The position numbers were made by a program, and so were the translations under genes. A stretch of DNA of 64,000 bases from Panonychus citri (taxonomy: Eukaryota; Arthropoda; Arachnida; Trombidiformes; Tetranychidae). The notes under the pieces are model-generated. The model ran no database searches. It was not told the DNA's origin and worked only from the letters and a program-made list of their open reading frames with translations. Below, one piece after another: positions 35,575 through 47,887 of the stretch; positions within the stretch are counted from its first letter, which is position 1; the number at the start of each line of letters is the position of its first letter. The DNA lies in contig NW_026515541.1 of NCBI RefSeq assembly GCF_014898815.1, forward strand, positions 868,001 to 932,000. Reading direction: 5' to 3'.

Positions 35575-36400
35575 AAAAACTGACCTTTGAATTTGATCAA
35601 GTGTTACTTGCTAGTTATCACCAGTGGCCCACAAACACAAATGTCCAGAAAGTGTAACATTATAACAATGATATTATTAAACTGACCAGTGGTTATTTTG
35701 TGTTATTATTATTGATATAACTGTAAGGGATATAAAAATAAAGTGAAATGACCAACAACAGTAGCAACAACAACGGATAAGACAAATATGCCTTTGTTTA
35801 GGTCAATTAGCACAAGGAAAATACAAACATTAGGATAGATGGGTGAAGGTTGTGTAAGGGTGAGTGGTGGTCAATGGTCAGTAGAAGTGTATGAAAAAAA
35901 AACGAGATTTCCAATGTCCATATCATTGTTATATCACTAAAACTATTGACCATCAAGAAAGGAGATTCACCTTAAGTGATTGATTGTTTGACATGGGATA
36001 AAAGTAAAAGTATCTACTCATCAACTTGACCATTGGTCATTCATACTAACAAAAAAAAAAGGTGAAACTATTTATAAACTTTTCGGAGAAAAGTTTTTCA
36101 TCCATTTCTTATAAAAAGTGAATCATTTTCATAATCACAATTGACCAAACAATCAACGTTAATCTGGTTAGTTTAATCATCTATTGGTCATCAGCCTGAT
36201 AATCATTATCTGAATGGTCAATCAAAATGATAATTATCACTATTATTATTTCACAATTTAATAAACGTTGATTTTGACAGGGAGAAATTAATATTTCCAA
36301 TACAAATTGATTGTTAATAACTTTTCAACGTGATTAACTGACCAATTGAATGACCAATGATTCAATTAATTACTCAATTTACCCAATATTAATAATGAGA
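34900..36400. promoter_or_regulatory. Homotypic cluster of TGACCA / TGGTCA words
   Basis: Some 20 TGACC or GGTCA half-sites occur within 1.5 kb. Several form the palindrome TGACCANTGGTCA or close variants, for example TGACCAATGGTCA at about 35266-35279 and TTGACCATTGGTCA near 36023. TGACC is the nuclear-receptor half-site core, here in everted spacing; which factor binds is unknown. A GA/TC hairpin sits in the middle. Confidence 0.4.
35470..35572. repeat. (TC)20 / (GA)16 inverted repeat
   Basis: The TC run 35470-35510 and GA run 35540-35572 are complementary, separated by about 29 bases of unique sequence. As single-stranded DNA or RNA it could fold into a perfect stem of about 32 base pairs. 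Confidence 0.9.
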
Positions 36401-38242
36401 ACCTCTTGAAGGTAAATAAAAGTTTTCATATCGAATTGAGATGAAAAAAAGTTCTAATTGATATTATGAAAAGAAAAAAAAAACGATCAAATCTTAATGA
36501 ATTAACTTTAATTACAATCAATCAACTGATTAAGTGTCAAGCTAATCAAGAGTCAACACCCACCACCACCCACTTAAAATTAGTTAGTAATCATGATAAT
36601 ATCAATTAACTTTCATCCATTAATACCAAACCTTAATTGCAATCATTTACACAACTATCACTTAATCACAACAATTTAACCTTAATCATTATAATCAACT
36701 GATTATCCGATTTGATTTGTTTTAATTTTTTTTTTCTCTGCTCTTCAAAGTTGATTAGTTTAAAACCTTGAAAATCTGCAAGTTCAATATCATATGAAAT
36801 CAGAGGAAGAAAATTAAAATTAGTTAATCATCAATTGTAATTAGAATCAAATAAATTTAATTGATGAGGGATTAAATTGTTTACCTTTTTTTTTTACTTG
36901 CTCGTTGATTGTTGATTGTTACTTTTAAATTTAGTTGTTGTTGTTGCCTTTTGATTAAGGGGATTTAAGGTGTGTGAGTGTGTTTATTTGATGAAGATGA
37001 TGGTTTGTTAATTGTTAATTGTTAACATGATCAACCTGTCATTTTATAGTTGATTGAGTTGAGAAAACTAAATTAGCTAACAATTAACATTTTCCTTTTG
37101 CTACAATTATAATATTATTCCGATGATTGTATTTTAATTGTGCTTTTGTTTCTGTTACTCTAATTACTCAACATTAGAAATGTTAATTTTATGGATATGA
37201 TAATTTACTGAATTTAATTTAATCCCTACAAAGTTAATTCACCTTTGTAATTACAATTAGAATGATACAAAATTTAATCACAATCCTGATTCACAATCAT
37301 TTAGGTGTGTATATGTTTCTGTGTGTGTGTGTGTGTTAATTTTGTAATGATAACAATTATATCATTTGAGGTTTTCCAGTTGATTGTGATTACAACAATT
37401 TAAATTGTAAGTTTACTTTCAAATTTGATTGTTTTTAATTTGATTGATAAATCGTGAAGTTAATTTTTGCTCATTTGATGAGCGATCACAATTAGTTACA
37501 TTTGTATATAATAAAAGTATTACTATTTAATTGTTACTCAATTGATATCTAATATTTAAGTTCATCTCATATCTAAATCACTACGATTTTTATACTTGAT
37601 TAATAACAATTAATCTTTGGTTAATTGTGACTGATTAGCTCTGGTTAATCAAACATTCAATGTATTATTTTCATCTGATTATCTAATTAACTTGAGCATT
37701 TTACTTTTCTCCTTTTAATTATAATCATCTTACAGATTAAGGTTAGATTAAGGATCGCCCTTGAACCATTCAAATAATCAACAATTAATTTTAATTATTT
37801 CAATTTTCAAGCAATTAAACGTTAGATCCCAATGATGCTGCTAGATGGCGACACTGATGCTTTAATTGTTGGAAAATATTTTTATCAATAATAAAGGTTT
37901 TAATTGTCAATAAGAATCAATTGATTTGATTAGATTTTTTTTTATCATTAAACTAACCAGACAAGTGATGAGAATTGGAAATAATCATTGAAATTGGAAA
38001 AGTTGTAAAACTTTTCGTGAATCGAAACAGTTACGAATTATTATCGAAAAGAATAAGAGAAAAAATAAAAGTTCTAATAATATTTTTTTTTCTAAAAGAC
38101 TGAAAATTGTGGTGAATTTTTTGTTGATATTTCGTTAAGAAAAATGATCAGAATTCGAGATGGAATTTTCATCTTATTCTGATTCACCTTGAAAATCATC
38201 TACTCTCATCTTTCCATCATCATATCAGTTCTTTGACCTGAT
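36401..38242. other. TTAATTGT-rich block
   Basis: Microsatellite-poor apart from GT repeats at 37319-37335. Contains TAGATGGCGACA at 37842-37853, a CTCF-like word shared with 51393-51404. No gene was seen. Confidence 0.4.

Positions 38243-38267
<25 letters not shown>
38243..38267. repeat. (TC)n microsatellite
   Basis: Run of 25 bases. A (TTG)n run lies further on at about 38485-38508. Confidence 0.9.
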
Positions 38268-38274
<7 letters not shown>

Positions 38275-39048
38275 CTTATCATCTTCTATCATCATGATAT
38301 CTTTACACACATCCATCAATATATCATCTTTCATTGAGTAATATTTTTTTCCAGCTCAAAAGTTGCCATGTAAACGGTTTTATAACTGGAACAGGTAAAT
38401 AAGTTGTATTAGAAAGTGAAACTTATACTTGACCTAAGGGCAGCTTAGTAAAGATGAAGATGAATCAACAAGATTTTCATTTCCTTTTGTTGTTGTTGTT
38501 GTTGTTGTTTATTTCATCTTCCATCATCATCCTAATCACCATCTTTATCTTTCATGATATTTTCTATCTCTTGACAACCTTTTATCAAGGATAACCACAA
38601 AAACCACACCAAAAATGGATTAGCAAAAATTGTAACACCTTTTGTTTAGACAATGGTCATTTCCATATGTCCATTCATCTTCTCTCTTTCTCTCTCAATC
38701 CATCCACTGGTCAATACAAGGTTTACACTTATTTTGTTCCGTCTTCAATTTCCCTACTGTAATTGTTGATGGGTCAATATTATACTTTGGGTTAAATTAT
38801 TGTTGTGGTCAAGAAAACCAGAGGAAAAGGAAGACAAAATCTAAACGAATGATAATTGTTAGTAATTGGTCATCATTTGACCATTCAGATTGATTATGAT
38901 GCATTGATGTACTTATACATATCATTTATCATCCATTTCTCATCAACAAGCTCACAAAAAAAAATTCAAAGGTAAGACTTTGCACTAAATGCAAATTGAT
39001 AGTTTTTACAATCAAATCTAATTGTTGGATGGATTTTGATTGACTGAC

Positions 39049-39158
39049 CTTAAAATCAAAGCTCCATACCCTCTCCCCCATACATTGGGTCAGTATCCGA
39101 GACAAGCCAAGGTTATTAACCAAACTGGTCAGTTGATTATAATTGTTATCATTTCGTG
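39049..39158 (-). other. Candidate internal exon, unknown
   Basis: On the minus strand a pyrimidine-rich acceptor (TTTCTGTTGTTAG) precedes 110 bases that end in TTTAAG|GTCAGT, a good donor. Only one phase is open, encoding NNYNQLTSLVNNLGLSRILT and then QCMGERVWSFDFK; the other two close early. No family or partner exon was recognised, so it may be a non-coding RNA exon or chance. Confidence 0.22.
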
Positions 39159-39189
39159 CTAACAACAGAAAGGAAAAAATCTCCATCTA

Positions 39190-41400
39190 AATGTAAGTTT
39201 TAACATTAATTGTTAACTATTAACACAAAATCTAATTGCTGGTTAAAAAAAAAGCTAATACATAATCTTAGACCAACAATTAACATGAAGATATAAAAAA
39301 ATATATAAGATAAAACCATCCAATCAATAGATCAGAGGAGATCTCATGATAATCATGATGATAATTATCAATGATACACCAAGAATCCTGATCTAATCAA
39401 TAATTAACCTTCTAGGTTGATAATACAATCATCGTCGTAGTATTTTTTGTTTTGATGAAGCAAAAAAAACAACTAATTCCCAACAATCAGTGACCAATCA
39501 TACTAACAATTTAAAGATTCTGGTCTCTTTAATATATTGTAACCAATAATCACAGGTAAGTGTATATATAAGATGATGAGGTAAAGGTAGAGAAGAAGAA
39601 AAAAACAAATAAAATTACAGTCATAGGCATAAATAGTGTAAGGTAAGATGATGAGGATGAAGATGAGGATGAAGAAAAAACTTATATACAGGTTAGTGTA
39701 TAATTAAAGGTAATTGTTGGTTTAGTTTAGCAAAAAAAAAGTCTCTCTCTCTCTCTCTCAGTTGATAATAAAAAGGTAAGAGTGAGAAATAGTGGACTGG
39801 TCAAGGGAGAGAAACATAAAAGGATATAGATGGCGTTTCTTTAATTATCCTCATTATCATCTTCATCTTCATCATCAACTGTAATTTAAAATGATCATCA
39901 TCATCATCATAATCATTATCGTCTTAAGTTTTGTTTTTCAAACGAGCAACTTGATTACCTTAAGATGATAATTAAAGTTAATCATGTTGATTAACAATCT
40001 TGAGACCGACTTGAAATCTTTGAAACCCTTTTTTTTATGATAACTTTTTATTATCACTATTGGTACAGGTAATTGCGTGTCCATCATGATGATAATTATC
40101 ATGATTATGTTGAAGAAGCAAAAACAAAACAAAACAAAAAAGCTCAATGGAAGATGAAATTTACCTGGAAAATTGAATAGAAACAATCAAAAGTTTTCAT
40201 TAACATCTTTTGAAAGTTTATTGATTCATTTTAATTCTTATTCCAATTTTTAATTGTAATTATAATACTCTGACGTAATACCGAACAGGTAATCAAATGA
40301 GTTGTTAATAAATTAATACAAATGATTGACTTATTGATTGATTAGTTGAATTGAACAAAAAAACAACAAAAAAGTTAATTCCTTAATTGCAAAGGTTAAG
40401 CCAACGACTTTTTAATCCAACGTTACATTAACATCACGTTACGATTGTAACCATTGCCGATGTATTATCAATAACAGTAATTACTAGTTGAAGATTATCA
40501 TCCTTATCATCATCATCATCATCATCATCTTATGGTCACCTTACAGATTGAAGGTAAAGATTAACATTTATAAGCTTATTTTCATTTTCTTACCTGAATT
40601 AAGATTCATGTCAATCAGATAAACATCAAATCGTTACCTTTGTGAAAAAAAAAGTAACAACAACAATTGGCTTATGTTAATAATGATTATGATTTGATAA
40701 TCAATTTGATCAACAACAAGAACACCAGCAAAACAATCAGTTTTTGTTAATCATTTGATTGTTTGGTAATTAAATTTTTCTTGTTGTGATTCTTGATTTA
40801 ATCTGATTAATCCTGTATAATCAACTGACAGCTTCAAACTTTTTTTTTATGTATTAATATATTTCAATATTATCAATAATTTTTGCATCATCTTAACAAC
40901 ATTGATGATTAAGATTTTACTGATTTACCTCACCAATAACAATTTAAATCACCATTAGCTGTTTTTTTAATCACCATCAGATTTGATAATCAAACTAAAT
41001 CAAATCAGTCTCTCGCTCACCATGCTAATGACTTAAGATTAATCGTCCATAAGTATATAATCATAATCTGATCATTTACCTGGAAATTAAGTTACAATAA
41101 ATGAGATGAAATTAAAAAAAAAGGTGATGGTTAATTCAAGTAATTAAGATAAATGAAATTGGAATAAGATTTTAATTCCAATCAAATTGATTATGATTCT
41201 TATATATAAGATGAAGTTGATTGGAATCAATTGACTCGTGGCTTTTATTAATTAATCAGTTAACTTGTAATGATAATTATCGGATCATATTGACAGTCAA
41301 TGATTCGATAAATTAATTAGCAATTAAAAATCATTAAATGATTATAAGAAATGAAATAAATTCCAACTGAGATTTTAAGAAAATGATATCAACTTTTATT
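39190..41400. other. AT-rich block with CAGGTA words
   Basis: TTAATTGT-rich texture with ATC units at 40506-40530 and several CAGGTA words (39553, 40065, 40286), a core shared by Snail/ZEB and Zelda-type sites. No coding frame was supported. Confidence 0.35.
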
Positions 41401-42136
41401 CTGGTAAAAAGTCATGGAAACTGAATTGAGAGAGAAAATTTTTTTTCTTTTTCTCTTCCATGAAAAGTTGACCATTGAATGGATAACATGATGATTTTGA
41501 TTCGATATTGTTACTCTTCATCATTTCCGTTTCCAACAATTTGTTAACTTTATTAATGATGATGATGGTTCGGTGGAAAGATGATAAAAATAGGATGATA
41601 TGGATGCCGATTCCTAAGATTGTGATTATTTCTCAAATGATGCTCATGAGTTTTAACAAATGTTCATGAAGAGGATAAAAAAAATGTTACATTATTTGTA
41701 CAACTAAAAAGTTTTCTTATGCTTTTTGATTGAAGAAAAAAAAAATGATACCAGAAAAACAGTATAACCTTTTAATGGTGTTGATATTATATTTTTTTCA
41801 GTTCTTTTCATGTTTTTATACCAGAAAGTAAAAAATTGGGTGCAAGATGAGAGATGGAGAGACAGAGAGAGAGGGAGAAAATATAATAAGATGTACAATG
41901 TCCACTCTTTTTTTTCCCTTAGCATCCTCATCATTTTCTTATTTCATTCTTATCTCCCCTTTGGAGAAATGTTGATGATGATCAAGATGAAGATGAAGAT
42001 GAAGATGACAAGGGGATGATGACAGAGGGAAAAGAAAGTAGCATGAGAGGTAAAGGGGATGCGGAAAGTGAGAAGGTGGAAAAAGTTTTGGCATAAAAAG
42101 TAAGGTGAATAAAAGAATTGCCTTTTCAATTTAAAA

Positions 42137-42259
42137 ATGGCGGATCTCTTGGTTCTCTCTTTCTTTCTTTTTCTACTCATCATCCTCATCCCTTCTCTTT
42201 CCTCTTTCTTAATTTGCTACTTGAAGATGATGATGATGATGAGAAAGAAAGAGAAGTGA
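42137..42259 (+). CDS. Candidate small hydrophobic protein, 40 residues
   Basis: ATG at 42137 in AAAAATGGCG context opens 40 codons to TGA at 42257-42259. The product starts MADLLVLSFFLFLLIILIPS, continues hydrophobic to residue 29, then has KMMMMMRKKEK: a single-span membrane peptide with a positive tail. Much of it comes from TTC/ATC-rich low-complexity DNA, so chance is a serious alternative. Confidence 0.2.
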   Translation: MADLLVLSFFLFLLIILIPSLSSFLICYLKMMMMMRKKEK

Positions 42260-44228
42260 AAATAAAATAAAAATGAGGAAAAAAAAAATTATCGATTTTA
42301 AGAGATTAAAAAAATCCACGAACCCAAAGCATGCCCAAGATGCTGAGGGAGAGAAAAGATGAGGATGGAGGTGATGAGGGTGGGAGAAGGTGAGAGATGA
42401 GAGGGTGGAAGAGAGAAAGAGAGAGAGAGAGACTGTAAGTTTGAAAGAAAAGAAAGAGAAAAGAGAGAGAAATTACCAAATTTTTTTCTCTTCATTTTCG
42501 AGATTCAAGTTTAGATATATTTGGCAGAGATGAAAAAATGTATGAGGAATCATCATCATCTTCTTCATCCTTCTGCTCCATCACCTTATAACCTTAATCT
42601 TTCCTTCTCACCATCATCATCATCATCCTCATCCCTCTTCCCATGTTCATACTGAACATCGTGATTGGTTAACACAATTATCTCGCCGCTAATGGGTCCT
42701 CCCTCTTTTCTTCATCAATCCTCAAAGTCTCTTCATCGTATATACTTTTTTATCTTCATCCCTTGATATTTTCTTCATCATCATCCACCCTCGCCCTCTC
42801 TCTCTCTCTCTCTCTCCCTCATTCTCTCTGCAATTTTATAATGAATCTACAAATTTAATACCATTTTATCATCAAACTAGAAAAAAAACTTTATCCTCAT
42901 CAATTTATAATCCAATTGCAATTGCATTTTTTATCATCTTCATCATCATTATCGTCATCATCATCCTTAGTCTCAAAACAGTTTCAATGAAGATAAAGGC
43001 TAAGTCGATGCATTTTAATGTTATTATAAACATTATCTGATAATGGACAAAACTGTTTGCAAAATAATTGACAATTCAAATTGAAAATACTCATTAATTG
43101 TAATGATAACTTTTCGGTTTCATCATGATGATTCAGATCTTTAAGTGTCTCCGTGGGCTCTCATCCTGGAAAATGGAGCATCGGCCATGAAGACAATCAA
43201 AGGTTTCATCAATTAAGTTTTTCCTGATACCAAAAAGTTTCAATTCCAAACACACAGAGTCAAGATTCATTCATTTCCATGAAAAATAATATTCTAATCA
43301 ACTGGTAGAGTGAACAACCTGATCTCTTTTTCCCTCTCTCCCCGAGGAAGGAGAGTCGATAACTTATTCCCTCTCTCTCTCTCTCAAATTCATTCATCTT
43401 TTCTGGTTGTACATCTATTACAAGGTATCATCATCATCATCCTACAAGATGATGACAATGATGATAACACTTAACATTCCCTACATACCTTTTCAATAAC
43501 TTTCTCCTTCATCATCACTCTCACTCACATTAGTATGCAAAGTAATATTAAATATATAAATTAGTTGCATGTTGAATTAATTTTGTCAACTAATTGAATG
43601 TTGTAGTTACAATTTGCTCAATTGCAGAAATGATTAAATTAAATTGTTTGCACAACATTGAATCTAAATTTATTGATTGTTGTGAGTAAAATTGTTTTAA
43701 AGGGAAATAAAAAAATTCAATTATCCAAATTGGTCCAGGTAAATGAACACTTATATTGTTGACCATTCAATGTTTAATATTCAATTTCATCATGAATTTG
43801 AGCGCTTCAAGGTGATGACAGAATGATATTTGTATTTGATGAGGAAGAAGCAAAAAAAAAACTATAAAAACTTATTTAGAAAATAATTTAATATCTGATT
43901 AACTTATGGTCATTGAGGATATTTAACTTCTCCTTTTTTATTTATCATCCTCATCCTCATCTTACTCCTACTCTTGCTCATCTTTCTCATTCTAAAGAGA
44001 TGCTGGTGAGTAGCCTGGATTCAATTTCCATCTGGAATCTTTCACTTATTTGCACAGTTGCCTGAGGGTAAACATTTTAACACTTCGGAGGCTCATTTTT
44101 GGCTCTCTTACTCACTCGCTTCCTTTTTTGAATAATTTTCTTCGAGGAGAAAACAAGAAAGATGAAGATGGAGACAAGGATGAGGATGATGAAAAAAAGG
44201 AAGGAAGAAATAAGTGCAAAAGTCACCT

Positions 44229-44231
<3 letters not shown>
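42260..44231. other. Gene-poor region
   Basis: Purine-rich at 42340-42480, ATC-rich at 42550-42630 and 42930-42970. A mixed-composition island at about 43138-43205 (with CTCCGTGGGCTC and CATCGGCC) stands out against the AT-rich background. The other ORFs here are repeat-derived. Confidence 0.35.

Positions 44232-44268
<37 letters not shown>
44232..44268. repeat. (TC)n microsatellite
   Basis: Run of 37 bases. Confidence 0.92.
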
Positions 44269-44273
<5 letters not shown>

Positions 44274-44427
44274 CTCACCTTTCTTAGAGATCACCTTGAG
44301 CGGAGTAAACTGGGCGGAGGGTAAGAAAATACTGTTACAAAAAGAGGTTGAATGTTGCAGAGAGTGAGAGACGGGGTGGATTTTGAGGTCATTTCCTCTA
44401 TTTATAGTTTGTAGCGGTAGTGTTAAA

Positions 44428-44457
44428 GGAGGAGGAGGAGGAGGAGGAGGTGGTGGG
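44428..44457 (+). repeat. (GGA)7 tract followed by GGTGGTGGG
   Basis: Seven or more GGA units followed by a further GGT GGT GGG series. Such (GGA)n sequences form stable G-quadruplexes in vitro. Confidence 0.7.
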
Positions 44458-45204
44458 TGATCATTTTACCTTCACCTTTTACCTTTTCTTACTCTTTTAC
44501 TCTCATACCTTTTGAAAAGGTGCGAAACATAAATCATCTGATAAGTCAAAGCAAATCGATCAACATTTTTCACGTTAACAATACAATGTAAATTTACCTA
44601 ACTTTTTGTACGTGTTTTACTTGGAAGTGTGATTGAGTGAGTGTGTGTTTACCCAAAGTAAAAGGTGTTACGTATTAAAAGACTCCGACCTTTCAGAGAC
44701 AAAGACACACAATTGATCAGCTGATTTGTGTCAAACATATTGAATGACAGAAAAACATTAAGATACAACTGCAAATATCAGCATCATCATATATTTTCAC
44801 ATTCTAATAATCATAATGATGATTTAATCACATAAACTATTGCAATATATTTAAGTTTAACTACTTTTTTTTCATGTGTTAACTTAAATCAGATCAATTG
44901 AACAGACAAAATAAAACCAAATAGAGCAAAAATAATCAACAGATCAAATTGTAACGATTTCCAATATGCAAATATCAACACAAATGCAATTTGATTTGTT
45001 GAATCAACAATTTAAAAGGCAAATGCATATTCAAATTTTAACATCAACCCTTAAGCAATCAAAGAGTAATAAAAATTGAGGACAATCAACAAGATATTAC
45101 ACTAAGAATGACCATGAAAAACATGAGAATACATCAACATCAACATCAACACCTAGAACTATTATCAAGGTTATTTGATGATGATAATGATGATGATATT
45201 ACGG

Positions 45205-45435
45205 TTAACTACAAGTGAAAATGTGTGTCACAAGTTTATCTTTTGCAAAAAGTTTTACTAGTAAGTGTAAGTTGTAAGTACCAAATGAATGAACAGAAAA
45301 AAATTGTGAATGAAAACCAAGGGTAAAAACCAATAAAACCACAATGAAAGTGATGAAGGGTGAAATATAAGATTCATTCAAGATGCTATCAACAACATTA
45401 TCAGATGAAGATAAAGATGATTTGTCAATTGACAT
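45205..45435 (-). other. Candidate small membrane protein, 76 residues
   Basis: ATG at 45435 follows a TC run and opens 76 codons with a balanced residue mix: polar head (SIDKSSLSSSDNVVDSIL), a hydrophobic span at about 27-42 (FITFIVVLLVFTLGF), then a tail with LLVKLFAKDKLV. It differs from the repeat-derived frames of this window, but no family, promoter or neighbour supports it. Confidence 0.2.
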
Positions 45436-45446
45436 AGAGAAAGAAC

Positions 45447-45469
45447 GAGAGAGAGAGAGAGAGAGAGAG
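45447..45469. repeat. (GA)n microsatellite
   Basis: Run of 23 bases directly upstream of the 45205-45435 open frame. Confidence 0.9.
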
Positions 45470-46239
45470 TATCAATATATCCTTTATGATCATCACCATT
45501 ATCATCATGTTATGGACACTCAAGGATAAGAGAAACGATTAATCGAGAATCGATGAAAATCTTAGCATCCTTTTCATCTTCTTCTTCTCTCTCATTGTGT
45601 GGCATCTCTCCTTTTCTCATCTTCATCATTCATTAACTTTTCTTCCGCCTCCTCCTTTCTCTCTCTCTTCTCTCATCCTTGACTGACTAAATGAATGAAA
45701 TTATAAGGTGATTACACTAATGGGGTTAGCTAATTAAATGTGAAAAGAGCAACTCATTAATCTAACACAGTAACAATTGAGCTTCCATCATGAACATAAT
45801 CATCCCTCCTCTTCATGTAATAATAATAATATCATGTTTTTGTTTTCATGTTTCTACCCATGTATGTGTGTGTTTGTTTGTTCATTAGGGTTACATGGTG
45901 GGTTTGAGTAATAATAATCATTAAGATGATAATAGGATCCATTGAAAAAAAGAGGTAAGGTTAAGATGAAATTAACCACATCTTAATCATTATGTTTAAT
46001 TAATCAACTTACTACAATTTAATCACATTGTTAACCTTATATTTAATCAAATTGAGCTCACTTTTATTAATATAATGATGATTAAGGATTTAGGTGGAAA
46101 AGTTTACTTTCCTTTCTTGTTAATTATTCACTAGTGGATATTTATCATCGTGCAGATTAACTTAATCACATATCAGATTTAATCACAAATAGTTTCTTGT
46201 TTTTAATTAGTAAAAATAAAAATACTTTGAACAGCCAAA

Positions 46240-46375
46240 TAAAGATCGAGATCGAGATCAGTTCTGGACATCCGCTTGTCGGTCAATCCGAACTTGATCT
46301 GAAATAATGTCTATGGAAACTGATATTGGGCTTGGATCTGGGCGATTACTGGAAGTTATCGTCAGATTTGATGTT
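46240..46375. other. GC-richer island, possible mobile-element remnant
   Basis: Starts with a GATCGA tandem (46246-46260), then sequence unlike its surroundings (GGACATCCGCTTGTCGGTC, GGGCTTGGATCTGGGCG). On the minus strand one frame reads RPDPSPISVSIDIISDQVRI and then DRQADVQN before a stop. Neither end shows recognisable terminal repeats. Transposon relic is a guess from composition. Confidence 0.25.
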
Positions 46376-47600
46376 GATTAAAATTGATAATTAGCAAAGT
46401 GTCAACTGATTTGGATTAGGATTTGACCACAATCGATGAGTTTGCTATTAACATGATAATAATCTGAATGGATTACTGAATGGTAATAGGAAATTACTTG
46501 CAGTTTTTATCTTCATCACCATCATCTCCATCATCCTCCCAGAATGAATTCATTGTTTTCTCATTATTGATAAATTCTCACTATTAATCTTCCTCATCAT
46601 CATTTCTCTCCCCATTTTTTTCTTGGTATCCACACTGGACACGCATAAGATCAAGCAAAAAGTAAATTGATGCTCAATGATATCATGTTGATGAAGATTC
46701 GGATAAGATGATAATGATCATGATGATAGAGATGATGGCGATGATGATGATGTTATTAGAAGAAGAGGAAGAATAGATGAAGTGAGAGAGAGAAATAATT
46801 TATAAATGATGAAGAAAACAAAAGGCATCGCTTGACCTCAATGGAGATTCATTATAAGAAAGAAAGAAAGAGAGAGAGACCAAAAAGAAAAGGATGAAGA
46901 TGAAGATGAAGATGAAGATGATCTTGATCCCAACAAAATGAGAGCTAAATGAAGAGTGACATTAACATGAAGCCTCCTTTTTTATATTAAGATTTCAGCT
47001 CCTTCAATGGGAAAGTAAACATGATGAGGTTGATTGAATTGTTTTAATGATTAAATGATAATTGCATTGTCATTGATAAAGGAAAGATAATCAATTCATT
47101 TTGATGAAAGAGGAAAACTTTTTTTTTATTATTCTTCATCATCTTTGTTTCCCTTTGTGATAAAATTGAATATCAAACACTCATTTTCATCAACTCATCA
47201 TCGCTTAAATTGATTAGATTATTATTATTATGATCATGATGATGATAAGGTGGAGAGAGTTAATCGATAGTATGATAAGAGGGAAGAGTAAAAAAAATTA
47301 TCGAATTTGGTTGCTAAGCATCCCTATAGAGGGCGTTGGGGTTGAATGTTTTTCTTTCAAGTTTTTTTAACAAAAAAAATTGATTCCTGGTTCAGGGAAG
47401 GGAGAAAGAGAAATAGAAAGAGAAAACCAGAAGATAAGGGATGAAGATGAGGATGAAATTTAAGGGAAAAAAATAAGATTCAAAGTGAAATAGACAAAAA
47501 GTGAGAAAGGGAAAAGAAAGACAGAAAGAGAGAGAGAGAAAGAAAAGAAGATTAAAAATGAAGATGAAGAAAAGGGAAAGTTGAAAGAGGAAGATGATGC

Positions 47601-47614
47601 GTTGCCCTGGTAAC
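47601..47614. promoter_or_regulatory. RFX-type X-box
   Basis: GTTGCCCTGGTAAC fits the RFX/DAF-19 X-box pattern GTTRCC-NN-GGYAAC exactly. Related words occur in both palindrome arms (GTTACCATGGTAA at 29920) and near 58055 (GTTACCAAGGAAA). Confidence 0.45.
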
Positions 47615-47887
47615 GGTGTAAATTAGCTTTGGATTGTGTTGGATATGTTCATTTGCTCAGATAAGATGAGAAAAAGATGAGGATGAAAAGTTTTGGAAGA
47701 ATTAAAAAAAATGTCAGTAAAAACAGAGAGATAACTTCATCTCATCTCTTACTGTTGATGGAGATAAAAAGGGATGCGGATGAAAAAAGAGATAAATGAA
47801 AGAAAGAATCAGTTAGATCCATGGGATGAATTCTTCTCATCTATCTGAGTGGCGAAGATTTTTAATGATGATTAGAACAGATGAAGG

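Larger units (their letters stand above)
44458..47887. other. Gene-poor region
   Basis: AT-rich to 46.2 kb, then a GC-richer island (46240-46375, separate entry). It becomes strongly purine-rich with GAT/GAA words from 46.7 to 47.9 kb. CTATAGAGGGCGTT at 47324-47337 and an X-box at 47601-47614 are the only regulatory-looking words noted. Confidence 0.35.

Noticed and set aside
35267..35590. Plus-strand frame of 107 codons
   Set aside because: It opens with TTG, not ATG, ends inside the TC and GA tracts and overlaps the TGACCA cluster. Treated as chance.
42331..42345. p53-type half-site (AAGCATGCCC)
   Set aside because: Only one good half-site is present; the adjacent decamer does not match.
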